Origin: Acidaminococcales bacterium
GTDB lineage: Bacteria > Bacillota > Negativicutes > Acidaminococcales > JAISLQ01
Length of the DNA: 6,031 nt
Direction of reading: 5' to 3'
NCBI GenBank assembly: GCA_031275255.1
Contig: JAISPA010000081.1
Location: 1-6,031, forward strand
The notes under the pieces were generated by a model. That model was given only the letters and a program-made list of their open reading frames with translations. It made no database searches and was not told the origin of the DNA. Below, one piece after another: positions 1-6,031 of this stretch. The stretch's first letter is position 1. Each line of letters begins with the position of its first letter. A program made the translations under genes and the position numbers.

Positions 1-92
1 AAACCACTCTGCTCAAGTATTCCCAACATGTTCTCGGAATCGACAAGATTTTTGGGACAGCCAAGGCTTACCATCCCTACTTTAACGCACAT
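1..92 (-). CDS. rimO: Ribosomal protein S12 methylthiotransferase RimO (N-terminal fragment)
   Basis: Only the first 30 codons are inside the window; the gene continues beyond base 1. Read from the ATG at 92-90, the protein begins MCVKVGMVSLGCPKNLVDSE and continues NMLGILEQSGF. The SLGCPKNLVDSE stretch is the hallmark of the N-terminal UPF0004 domain of methylthiotransferases, and the PKNLVDSE form is typical of RimO rather than MiaB. The cysteine at residue 12 would be the first of three ligands of the auxiliary 4Fe-4S cluster. RimO is a radical SAM enzyme that adds a methylthio group to a conserved aspartate of ribosomal protein S12. The start lies 17 bp after the ygiQ stop, which suggests co-transcription. 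A GGGG at 104-107 is a weak ribosome binding site 11 nt upstream. An in-frame ATG at 74-72 is an alternative start, but has a G-rich run directly abutting it with no spacer. Identity is very secure; the exact start is less so. Confidence 0.95.
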   Translation of the reverse strand, partial: MCVKVGMVSLGCPKNLVDSENMLGILEQSG

Positions 93-109
93 TAAACAAA
101 ATACCCCAT

Positions 110-2098
110 TTATCCGCCGCGCCGGCGTTTTCTTTTGGCCGGGGACGGTTTTTGATTTTTTACCTGCGGCGGCAAAGCGTTAAAGGAAACTTCCCGCAAC
201 GGGAGCTTTTCTTTACACTGAATGCTCGCCGCGTCCGCGCCGGACTTAGCCGCCCTTTGTTTTGCGCCGCCAGGGGTTCGGGTCTTAGGGCGGGCCGCTC
301 CGGTAATCAGGCAGCCTTTACCCGATCCGGCCAGGTCAAGCCGCCCTGTTTCTTCCAAAGCCCTAAAAACCAAACGGTAATTTTTCGGATTTTTGTATTG
401 TAAAAGCGCCCTCTGCATCGCTTTGTTCCCGGCGCTTTTGGCGACATGAAGTTTCTGTCCGGTAAACGGGTCTATTTCCGAGTAATACATAGCGGTCGCG
501 CAACTGCCGGGAGTAGGAATAAATTCTTGCACCTGTTTGGGAAACTGCCCCGTATCCCTGATGAATTCGGCCAATTCCACCGCGTGTTCCAAAGTGGCGC
601 CAGGATGCCCGGACATATAATAAGGGACGAGATATTGACGCTTGCCGATTTCTTTGTTCATCTTCCCGTATTTTTCGACAAACTGAAGGTATTGTTCTCT
701 TCCCGGTTTGCGCATGGCCGCCAAAACTTTTTTATTAATATGTTCAGGCGCTATTTTCAATTGCCCGCTGATATGATGCCGACAAAGCTCACGCAAAAAA
801 TCATCATTTTTATCAGCCAAAAGATAATCATACCGGATGCCGGAACGAATGAATACCTTTTTAACGCCTTCAATTTTACGCAGTTTTTGCAATAGCGCAA
901 GATAATCACTATGGTCGGCTTCAAGATTCGCGCAGGGTTTGGGAAAAAGGCACTGCCTGTTGACGCAGCAGCCTTGTTTCAGTTGTTTTTTACAGGCGGC
1001 GTGCCGGAAATTGGCGGTCGGCCCCCCCAGGTCGCTGATATAGCCTTTGAACCACGGCAATTTGGCGATCGCCTTTGCTTCCCGCAAGATGGAATCATGG
1101 CTTCTGGCCTGAATTATCCGTCCCTGATGGGCGTGGATCGCACAAAACGCGCAAGCGCCGAAACAGCCGCGATGACTTACTATGCCGCATGATACTTCCT
1201 GGCTAGCCGGAACTCCGCCGTAAATTTCATAAGAAGGATGATAAGTCCTTTGATAAGGCAGGTCATACACCGCGTCAAGCTCCGCATCGCTGAGCGGATA
1301 AGCCGGTTTTCTCTGCACAACGTAAACATCGCCGCTTTTTTGCGTCAGCGTCTTCCCTCTTATGGGATCCTGCTGCTCATCCTGCAGCCTGAAAGCTCTA
1401 GCGAAAGCGGCCTTGTCATTGACAATCGCCTCATGGGAAGGCAATTCCACACGGTCGCCGTCAAGCGCTTCCACATTGCTTTCCACAAAAGCCGTACCAT
1501 CAATATGCCTGATCCGATCAGGCGTCATGCCGCCTGCCAGGCAATCGGCAATAGCGACAATCTGTCTTTCGCCCATGCCGTAAACCAGAATATCCGCCTT
1601 GCAGTTAATCAGAACAGAATGCCTGATACTGTCCGACCAGTGATCGTAATGGGTAAACCGCCGGAGGCTGGCTTCTATGCCGCCGACAATCAAGGGAATG
1701 TTTTTCCAAACCTGCCTTATCCTGTTACAATAGACGATTGTCGCCCGATCCGGGCGGCGGTTGGGCTGTCCGCCGGGCGAATAATCGTCCGCGCCGCGTT
1801 CCTTCCGGGCCGCCGTGTATTTATTCAGCATGGAATCAAGATTGCCCGCCGATACCAATACTCCCAGGCGCGGCCTGCCTAAACTTTTAAAGTCTTGCAC
1901 AGAGCGCCAGTCGGGCTGGCAAATCAGTCCGACTTTATAGCCTTCCCTTTCCAATACCCGGCCGATTACCGCAGTGGAAAAAGACGGATGGTCGACATAA
2001 GCGTCCCCGCTTATAAAAAGGAAATCCAGCTGCCGCCAGCCTCTTTTTTCCATATCTTCCTTGCTCATAACCAAAAAATCGCCACACATCTTATCCAA
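110..2098 (-). CDS. ygiQ: YgiQ family (UPF0313) radical SAM protein
   Basis: A complete 662-residue protein. The N-terminal part has the YgiQ-specific stretches MSKEDMEKRGW (11-21), SGDAYVDHPSF (30-40), QPDW (61-64), RPDRAT (115-120) and GGIEASLRR (139-147). The radical SAM core follows, with the CX3CX2C motif at C312, C316 and C319 (GCFGACAFC), which should bind a 4Fe-4S cluster and SAM. A second cysteine group, C369, C378, C383 and C389, has spacing CX8CX4CX5C and matches E. coli YgiQ as I remember it. Other family landmarks are SDLGGPTAN (355-363), LKIAPEH (447-453) and SGHPG (496-500). Residues 603-662 form a basic, low-complexity tail ending KRKRRRGG. The protein is expected to be cytoplasmic; its substrate and reaction are unknown. 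I chose the TTG at 2098 because AAGAGG lies 5 nt upstream and because the FLVMS stretch before residue 11 resembles the FLPMS of homologues. The ATG at 2089 is a reasonable alternative. It begins 9 bp after the rodZ-like stop, so translation is probably coupled. Confidence 0.93.
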   Translation of the reverse strand: MDKMCGDFLVMSKEDMEKRGWRQLDFLFISGDAYVDHPSFSTAVIGRVLEREGYKVGLICQPDWRSVQDFKSLGRPRLGVLVSAGNLDSMLNKYTAARKERGADDYSPGGQPNRRPDRATIVYCNRIRQVWKNIPLIVGGIEASLRRFTHYDHWSDSIRHSVLINCKADILVYGMGERQIVAIADCLAGGMTPDRIRHIDGTAFVESNVEALDGDRVELPSHEAIVNDKAAFARAFRLQDEQQDPIRGKTLTQKSGDVYVVQRKPAYPLSDAELDAVYDLPYQRTYHPSYEIYGGVPASQEVSCGIVSHRGCFGACAFCAIHAHQGRIIQARSHDSILREAKAIAKLPWFKGYISDLGGPTANFRHAACKKQLKQGCCVNRQCLFPKPCANLEADHSDYLALLQKLRKIEGVKKVFIRSGIRYDYLLADKNDDFLRELCRHHISGQLKIAPEHINKKVLAAMRKPGREQYLQFVEKYGKMNKEIGKRQYLVPYYMSGHPGATLEHAVELAEFIRDTGQFPKQVQEFIPTPGSCATAMYYSEIDPFTGQKLHVAKSAGNKAMQRALLQYKNPKNYRLVFRALEETGRLDLAGSGKGCLITGAARPKTRTPGGAKQRAAKSGADAASIQCKEKLPLREVSFNALPPQVKNQKPSPAKRKRRRGG

Positions 2099-2103
2099 TA
2101 GCG

Positions 2104-2109
2104 CCTCTT
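2104..2109 (-). promoter_or_regulatory. Ribosome binding site for ygiQ
   Basis: AAGAGG on the minus strand overlaps the TAA stop codon of the rodZ-like gene (2108-2110) and lies 5 nt before the proposed TTG start of ygiQ at 2098. It is the reason for preferring TTG 2098 over ATG 2089, which would be 14 nt away. Overlap of the site with the upstream stop codon suggests translational coupling. Confidence 0.6.
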
Positions 2110-3016
2110 ACCTTGCTATGCTGACGGTCAATTCCGCCACCGGCCCGACTGCGTCGGGTAAAACTGCCGGCATGCCGTTTACGGACATTTTGGCCGCGCC
2201 GACATTGCCAAACTTCACATAAAGTTCTTCCCTGGCCTGCCAGTTCATTTTCTGCCCTCCGGTTAAAATCCCTGCATAAACTTCGCGGCGGTCGGCGACA
2301 ACCATCGTCCAGCAGTTACCGCTTATCTCCACAACTGCGGTAATCTCTTCGACTATATTGTCGCCGGGAATTATTATTATCCTGCCGTTATTCTCATAAG
2401 AAAGGCGCACCGGCGCCCGGCGCGGCGGTTCAATCTGCGGCGGCGCGACGGGAGACGCAGGCGTTGAAACGGGCGGCGCCTCATTTACCAAAGGCACGCT
2501 GCCGCCGGAAAAAGTCGAAAGAACATAAACAACCATGCCGGCGACCGAGAAAAAAAGCACTAACAGCGTAAAAAAAGGCCAAATTCTCTTTTTCTTTACG
2601 GCAACCGGTTTTCTGCTTTGTATCTGCTCCCTGGGCGGAAGAAACAGCTTTTCCAACTCCATGTTTTCCTCATCTTTATTTGCCGGCGGCGTTTTATGCG
2701 CCGCGCGCGTCTCCTTTACCGCCGGTCTGGCCGGCGGCGCTCCCGGAGCCACGACGGTATCTTCCTGTTTCTGCGAAGCGTTTACTTCCAGTTCCAACTT
2801 ATACATGCCGACAAATTCCGTTTCATTCAAGCCTAAAGTTATGGCATAATTGCGCACAAATCCTTTTGCATAAACATTACCGGGCAAAGCCGAATAATCG
2901 CTGCTTTCAATAGCCTGAAGATAGCGAAGCCTGATACTCGTCGCCGCTTCAATGTCGCGCAGGGTGATTCCCTGGCGTTCACGCTCGTCGCGAAGTAATT
3001 CTCCAACTTTAGGCAA
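2108..3016 (-). CDS. RodZ-like membrane-anchored helix-turn-helix protein (YmfM type)
   Basis: A 302-residue protein with the three-part layout of the RodZ/YmfM family. Residues 1 to about 75 are a Cro/C1-like helix-turn-helix domain (HTH_25), with VGELLRDERERQGITLRDIE, then TSIRLRYLQAIE and YAKGFVRNYA. A charged, Pro/Ala-rich linker (about 80-140) leads to a basic patch KKKR and one transmembrane helix at about 147-169 (WPFFTLLVLFFSVAGMVVYV). A Pro-rich segment (about 180-203) is followed by a C-terminal DUF4115/RodZ_C domain (about 204-302). The HTH side should be cytoplasmic and the C-terminal domain outside. In the family, RodZ links the MreB cytoskeleton to cell-wall synthesis and cell shape; a direct role in this organism is inferred. 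Reading further upstream gives a TTG at 3022, but GGGGG would then be only 1 nt away. The TTG at 3016 puts it 7 nt away and is preferred. It lies 33 bp after the ftsK stop and 9 bp before ygiQ. Confidence 0.88.
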   Translation of the reverse strand: MPKVGELLRDERERQGITLRDIEAATSIRLRYLQAIESSDYSALPGNVYAKGFVRNYAITLGLNETEFVGMYKLELEVNASQKQEDTVVAPGAPPARPAVKETRAAHKTPPANKDEENMELEKLFLPPREQIQSRKPVAVKKKRIWPFFTLLVLFFSVAGMVVYVLSTFSGGSVPLVNEAPPVSTPASPVAPPQIEPPRRAPVRLSYENNGRIIIIPGDNIVEEITAVVEISGNCWTMVVADRREVYAGILTGGQKMNWQAREELYVKFGNVGAAKMSVNGMPAVLPDAVGPVAELTVSIAR

Positions 3017-3023
3017 GTCCAAA

Positions 3024-3030
3024 CCCCCTC
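3024..3030 (-). promoter_or_regulatory. Ribosome binding site for the rodZ-like gene
   Basis: GAGGGGG on the minus strand ends 7 nt before TTG 3016 and only 1 nt before TTG 3022. The spacing decides for the shorter form of the protein (302 rather than 304 residues). Confidence 0.65.
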
Positions 3031-3049
3031 TTACCGCAATTTCTGCAAT

Positions 3050-5467
3050 TTATTTGTCTGTGCCGCCGTCGCAAAAACCCAGGGTTCTTAACGCTTCATC
3101 ATGCGTCATCAGCAACTCGCGCGGTTTGCTGTTGCCGGTGGCCGGTCCGGCTATGCCCAGTTCCTCCATAATGTCCACCAACCGCCCGGCCCTGGCGTAG
3201 CCGATACGCAGCCGCCGCTGCAATAAAGAGGCGGATGCCTGCCCTGTCTGCATAACCAAATCTACAGCCTCTTTCAGCAATTCATCCTGCGCGCCCGGAT
3301 TATCCTGATATTTAAGATAAGTGTCGGCGGTCTTATCGCTAAGCAGGGAACATTCCGTCACATCGTCGCTATATTCCACAGGTATGGATTGTTCTTTTAT
3401 ACAGTTGACAATATTCTCTATCTCCCGGTCGGAAATAAACGCCCCCTGCAAGCGCAAAGGCTTGCTGACGCCGGACGGGTAATACAGCATGTCGCCCCGG
3501 CCTAAAAGTTTCTCCGCGCCGCCGGCGTCCAATATTGTCCGCGAATCAATTTGCGAGGAAACGGCAAAAGCAATGCGCGACGGAATATTAGCCTTGATTA
3601 TGCCTGTTATGACGTCAACCGACGGCCTCTGCGTAGCTAAAATAAGATGCAGCCCGGCCGCCCTGGCTTTCTGGGCCAGGCGGCAAATCGCGTCTTCCAC
3701 GTCGCTCGGCGCCGCCATCATAAGATCGGCCAGCTCATCAATTATAATAACAATATAAGGGAGTTTTTCCTCGCTAATATTATTATACCCGGAAATTTGG
3801 CGTGCGCCGGTTTCGGCAAACAAACCGTAACGCCTCTCCATTTCCTCGACTGCCCAGCAAAGAGCGGAAGCCGCTTTTTTCGCGTTGGTAACAACCGGGG
3901 TCAAAAGATGCGGTATGCCGTTATAAGTGTTCAATTCAACCACTTTGGGATCAATCATGATAAATTTTACTTCCGAGGGCGATGCTTTGAACAAAATACT
4001 GTTTATTATGGTATTAATGCAAACGCTTTTTCCCGACCCGGTCGACCCCGCCACCAAAAGATGCGGCATCTTTCCTATATCCGCCACTATCGTCCTGCCG
4101 GCGATATCCTTGCCTAAAGCCATCGTCAGCTTAGAAGCGGCGTCTTTGAACTCCCCGGATGCGACAGCATCATAAAACAGCACCGGATCAGCGTTTTCTC
4201 TGGGCACTTCTATGCCCATTACGGATTTACCCGGCACGGAAGTTTCAATTCTTATTCCGGAAACCGCGAGCCGCAAGGTCGAATCATCCGTCAGACTTGT
4301 AATCCTGCTCACTTTCACTCCGGGTGCGGGTTCCACCTCAAACCGGGTTACGGATGGTCCTGTAACAATATTGACAATTTTTGCCGCCACTTTAAAATCC
4401 GCCAGCGTCTGTTCCAAAACAGCCGCCTGTCGGACTGATTCTTCAGCGATATTTTTCCGGTTGCTTCCCTCCGGGCGCTGCAAAAGCCCCAGATGCGGAA
4501 ATTTATAAAAACCGTCTCCGTAATCCGCCGCGGAAAAAATTTCTCCGGCCGGTCTAACCGGCGAAAACTTCTCCCCGTCGCTTGCCGTTTTTATTATCGG
4601 CGCGTCTGCCGGATCGCTCAATTCCAGCTTAAAGATTACATCCTCGTTTTGCACTGCGGCCGGGCGTTCTGTAATCGGCACGCTATGCTCAATTTCCGTT
4701 TCGTCGCGCCCGGTCAGCGTATCTTGCCAAGTCTCCGGTTCAGGGCGCGGCTCCCAGTCTTCCGGGCGTTCCGGCTCATCCGGTTCCTTCGGCTCATTAG
4801 GATCATCCGGCTCATACAGTTCGACCGTTTCATCCAGTACCTCCCGCGAACTTTTGTCTTCGGCGCGGGAGAAAGCGTCTTGGCGCAGAAAATCTTCGTA
4901 ATTGAAAAAAGAATCTTTTCTTGCCCGCTTGCCGTAATTCACTACGCCGGCGGCGGCCGCGCCGACAGTTTTTCCGGTATTCACAGCGACTTTTTTCAGG
5001 GATAATTTGAAAGCTATTATGGCCAGACAAACAGCCGCGGCCACAAGCAAAATCCACGTCCCTGCCAACCCCAGTATCTTCCTGCACAAAAACAAAACCA
5101 AACCGCTGACGATGCCGCCGCCGGACGGCAGATATTCCGGCAGAAGCTCGCTGTCCGCAGGCGCCGCCCAGTGATGGAAAGCTATCAGCAAATCAAGGAA
5201 AAACCCGCTTACAGCCAAAAACTTCGGCGTACATATCTTATCCTTGGGCTGTAATATATACTTCATGCCACTGCCAAGGAGCAATACCGGCAACAAAAAA
5301 GCGCCTTTCCCCAAAGCGTAAGTGAGTATATTCGCTATTACGCCGCCTAAAAAGCCTAAGCCGACGCCGGCTATGCTGAAAGAACACAGCAAGGCCGCGC
5401 CAATACACAATACGCCGCATATTTCGTTTTTCAGTACGCCTTCGGCCTTTGCTTGCCGATTGGACAA
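3050..5467 (-). CDS. ftsK: DNA translocase FtsK/SpoIIIE family
   Basis: An ATP-driven, septum-located double-stranded DNA pump that moves chromosome through the closing division or sporulation septum. Numbering from TTG 5467 gives 805 residues, close to B. subtilis SpoIIIE. The N-terminus (about 13-155) holds about four membrane helices. An acidic, proline-rich linker follows (about 210-265), then the alpha/beta motor: Walker A GSTGSGKS at 474-481, [20 protein letters not shown] at 506-525, Walker [11 protein letters not shown] at 573-582, [12 protein letters not shown] at 611-622, [11 protein letters not shown] at 637-647 and GRGDML at 656-661. The C-terminal gamma winged-helix domain (about 725-790) carries [18 protein letters not shown] and SKPRELL. 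In this family the gamma domain reads polar DNA motifs (KOPS/SRS). The frame is open for another 35 codons to a TTG at 5572, but TTG 5467 has an excellent ribosome binding site and yields the usual short basic N-terminus. Whether it acts like FtsK, SpoIIIE or both cannot be told from sequence alone. Confidence 0.95.
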   Translation of the reverse strand: MSNRQAKAEGVLKNEICGVLCIGAALLCSFSIAGVGLGFLGGVIANILTYALGKGAFLLPVLLLGSGMKYILQPKDKICTPKFLAVSGFFLDLLIAFHHWAAPADSELLPEYLPSGGGIVSGLVLFLCRKILGLAGTWILLVAAAVCLAIIAFKLSLKKVAVNTGKTVGAAAAGVVNYGKRARKDSFFNYEDFLRQDAFSRAEDKSSREVLDETVELYEPDDPNEPKEPDEPERPEDWEPRPEPETWQDTLTGRDETEIEHSVPITERPAAVQNEDVIFKLELSDPADAPIIKTASDGEKFSPVRPAGEIFSAADYGDGFYKFPHLGLLQRPEGSNRKNIAEESVRQAAVLEQTLADFKVAAKIVNIVTGPSVTRFEVEPAPGVKVSRITSLTDDSTLRLAVSGIRIETSVPGKSVMGIEVPRENADPVLFYDAVASGEFKDAASKLTMALGKDIAGRTIVADIGKMPHLLVAGSTGSGKSVCINTIINSILFKASPSEVKFIMIDPKVVELNTYNGIPHLLTPVVTNAKKAASALCWAVEEMERRYGLFAETGARQISGYNNISEEKLPYIVIIIDELADLMMAAPSDVEDAICRLAQKARAAGLHLILATQRPSVDVITGIIKANIPSRIAFAVSSQIDSRTILDAGGAEKLLGRGDMLYYPSGVSKPLRLQGAFISDREIENIVNCIKEQSIPVEYSDDVTECSLLSDKTADTYLKYQDNPGAQDELLKEAVDLVMQTGQASASLLQRRLRIGYARAGRLVDIMEELGIAGPATGNSKPRELLMTHDEALRTLGFCDGGTDK
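4764..4817 (-). repeat. Imperfect 9-bp tandem repeat in the ftsK linker (x-Glu-Pro tripeptides)
   Basis: Six imperfect 9-bp units lie head to tail. On the plus strand they are GGGCGTTCC, GGCTCATCC, GGTTCCTTC, GGCTCATTA, GGATCATCC and GGCTCATAC. Nine bases equal three codons, so the frame is kept, and the minus strand reads [18 protein letters not shown]. The stretch forms part of the acidic Pro-rich linker between the FtsK membrane domain and the motor, and continues less regularly as [10 protein letters not shown]. Such repeats can change copy number by slippage without breaking the frame. Confidence 0.8.
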
Positions 5468-5470
5468 ACG

Positions 5471-5480
5471 GATCACCCCT
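5471..5480 (-). promoter_or_regulatory. Strong ribosome binding site for ftsK
   Basis: AGGGGTGATC on the minus strand is a near-complete match to the anti-Shine-Dalgarno complement AGGAGGTGATC. Its AGGGG core ends 8 nt before TTG 5467. It fixes the ftsK start at that TTG, even though the frame stays open further upstream. Confidence 0.75.
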
Positions 5481-5555
5481 GAACTAATTAACGTTCTATC
5501 CGCAGGGTCAAAAATCCTTTTAGCTGCGTCAAATTCAGAATAAAAAGCATGGCAA

Positions 5556-5581
5556 CATGGAGTTTTTTTCAAATCTCCATG
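5556..5581 (-). repeat. Inverted repeat spanning the rnj stop codon
   Basis: Perfect 7-bp arms CATGGAG (5556-5562) and CTCCATG (5575-5581) flank a 12-nt loop that contains the RNase J stop codon (5569-5571) and an A-run. In the transcript this could form a small hairpin over the last codons of rnj. A short U-rich stretch (CUUUUUAUU) follows, but about 8 nt after the stem, so this is not a canonical intrinsic terminator. A role is not shown. Confidence 0.5.
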
Positions 5582-6031
5582 ATAATCGGCAGAATCATCG
5601 GCCGGCGGCGTGTTTTTTCATACAAAAACCGGCCCAGGGTATCGCGCACCGCCGACTTTATCGCCGACCACTCGGAAACACAATTTTCCTTGCAGCGGTC
5701 AAGCGCCACCTGGACTTTTTCTTTCGCCTCATCCATCAGTTCTTCCGCTTCGCGGATATAAACAAAACCGCGGGAAACGATATCCGGTCCCGCCACCACA
5801 ATCCAATCCTGCTTGTCGATAGTAACCACGACAATCAAAATCCCGTCCTGCGACAATTGCCGGCGATCGCGCAGCACGATATTGCCGACGTCCCCTACGC
5901 CTAGTCCGTCCACCAAAACTTTGCCGGCCGTGACCTTACCCGTAATTGCACCCTTATTGCCGTCTATTTCGATTATCGAGCCGTTTTCCGCCACGAAAAT
6001 ATTTTCCTTAGGCATTCCAAGTTCCATGGCA
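5569..6031 (-). CDS. rnj: Ribonuclease J (C-terminal fragment)
   Basis: The last roughly 154 codons of an RNase J gene; the start and the metallo-beta-lactamase catalytic core lie beyond base 6031 (full-length family members are about 550 residues). The visible part includes [12 protein letters not shown], the highly conserved [19 protein letters not shown] followed by [15 protein letters not shown], then [22 protein letters not shown], and the family's typical C-terminal ending [13 protein letters not shown]. This covers the region after the beta-CASP domain and the C-terminal domain that supports dimerisation. RNase J acts as a 5'-3' exonuclease and endonuclease in mRNA decay and rRNA maturation in Firmicutes and relatives. 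Whether this is the RNaseJ1 or J2 type cannot be judged without the catalytic part. The next gene, ftsK, begins about 101 bp downstream. Confidence 0.94.
   Translation of the reverse strand, partial: AMELGMPKENIFVAENGSIIEIDGNKGAITGKVTAGKVLVDGLGVGDVGNIVLRDRRQLSQDGILIVVVTIDKQDWIVVAGPDIVSRGFVYIREAEELMDEAKEKVQVALDRCKENCVSEWSAIKSAVRDTLGRFLYEKTRRRPMILPIIMEI

Noticed and set aside
93..109. Possible terminator between ygiQ and rimO
   Set aside because: The 17-bp gap has a T-rich run but no stem before it, so read-through into rimO is expected.
1238..1882. A 214-codon open frame on the plus strand, plus others at 446-895, 911-1192 and 1895-2101
   Set aside because: All lie opposite the ygiQ coding sequence, have no recognisable domain, and look like shadows caused by base composition.
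3036..3051. Direct repeat GCAATTT twice with 9-bp period at the end of ftsK
   Set aside because: Only two 7-bp copies, partly within the ftsK stop region; likely chance.
3647..5005. Plus-strand open frames at 3647-4117, 4212-4508 and 4493-5005
   Set aside because: They are antisense to the clearly conserved FtsK motor and linker and translate to compositionally odd sequence without family features.
4830..5087. An 85-codon minus-strand frame inside ftsK, rich in Arg
   Set aside because: It overlaps the FtsK membrane-to-linker region in another frame and its Arg/Gly-rich sequence is typical of a frame-shifted shadow.
5480..5511. Possible promoter before ftsK: TTGACC at 5506-5511 on the minus strand
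   Set aside because: No acceptable -10 hexamer lies 16-18 nt downstream; the nearest AT-rich candidates (TAATTA, TTAGTT) match poorly or are badly spaced.

Overview
The window is one tightly packed block of five genes, all read on the minus strand, so transcription runs from base 6031 towards base 1. In order of transcription they are: the last third of a ribonuclease J gene (cut by the window edge), a complete FtsK/SpoIIIE DNA translocase, a RodZ-like membrane-anchored helix-turn-helix protein, a complete YgiQ-family (UPF0313) radical SAM protein, and the first 30 codons of rimO, the ribosomal protein S12 methylthiotransferase (cut by the other window edge). No tRNA, rRNA, insertion sequence, CRISPR array, phage or plasmid gene is visible, and no stretch over 300 bases lacks a gene.

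The gaps are about 101 bp (rnj to ftsK), 33 bp (ftsK to rodZ), 9 bp (rodZ to ygiQ) and 17 bp (ygiQ to rimO). I see no convincing promoter or terminator between the genes. This is most simply one operon or the middle part of a longer one. Three genes in a row (ftsK, rodZ-like, ygiQ) appear to start with TTG, each chosen because a purine-rich ribosome binding site sits at a workable distance.

The organism is most likely a member of the Firmicutes (Bacillota). RNase J, a SpoIIIE-type translocase, a RodZ-like protein and rimO commonly lie together in this phylum, and the strong GGGGTGATC-type Shine-Dalgarno sequence fits. The balanced base composition (about half G+C by eye) and a YgiQ gene inside the cluster make me lean to the Negativicutes (Sporomusa-like bacteria) or a related anaerobic clostridial lineage. 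That lineage guess is inference from gene order and protein flavour, not a measured result.

The genes are mostly housekeeping. They cover RNA processing and decay (RNase J), chromosome translocation into daughter cell or forespore (FtsK/SpoIIIE), cell shape or envelope organisation (RodZ-like), and modification of the ribosome (RimO). The one protein whose function is not established is the YgiQ-family radical SAM protein, which carries a standard cluster motif plus a second conserved cysteine cluster. I found no sign of an exotic undescribed system. The points that merit a second look are YgiQ in this context, a tandem tripeptide repeat in the FtsK linker, an inverted repeat wrapped round the RNase J stop codon, and the unusual start codons.
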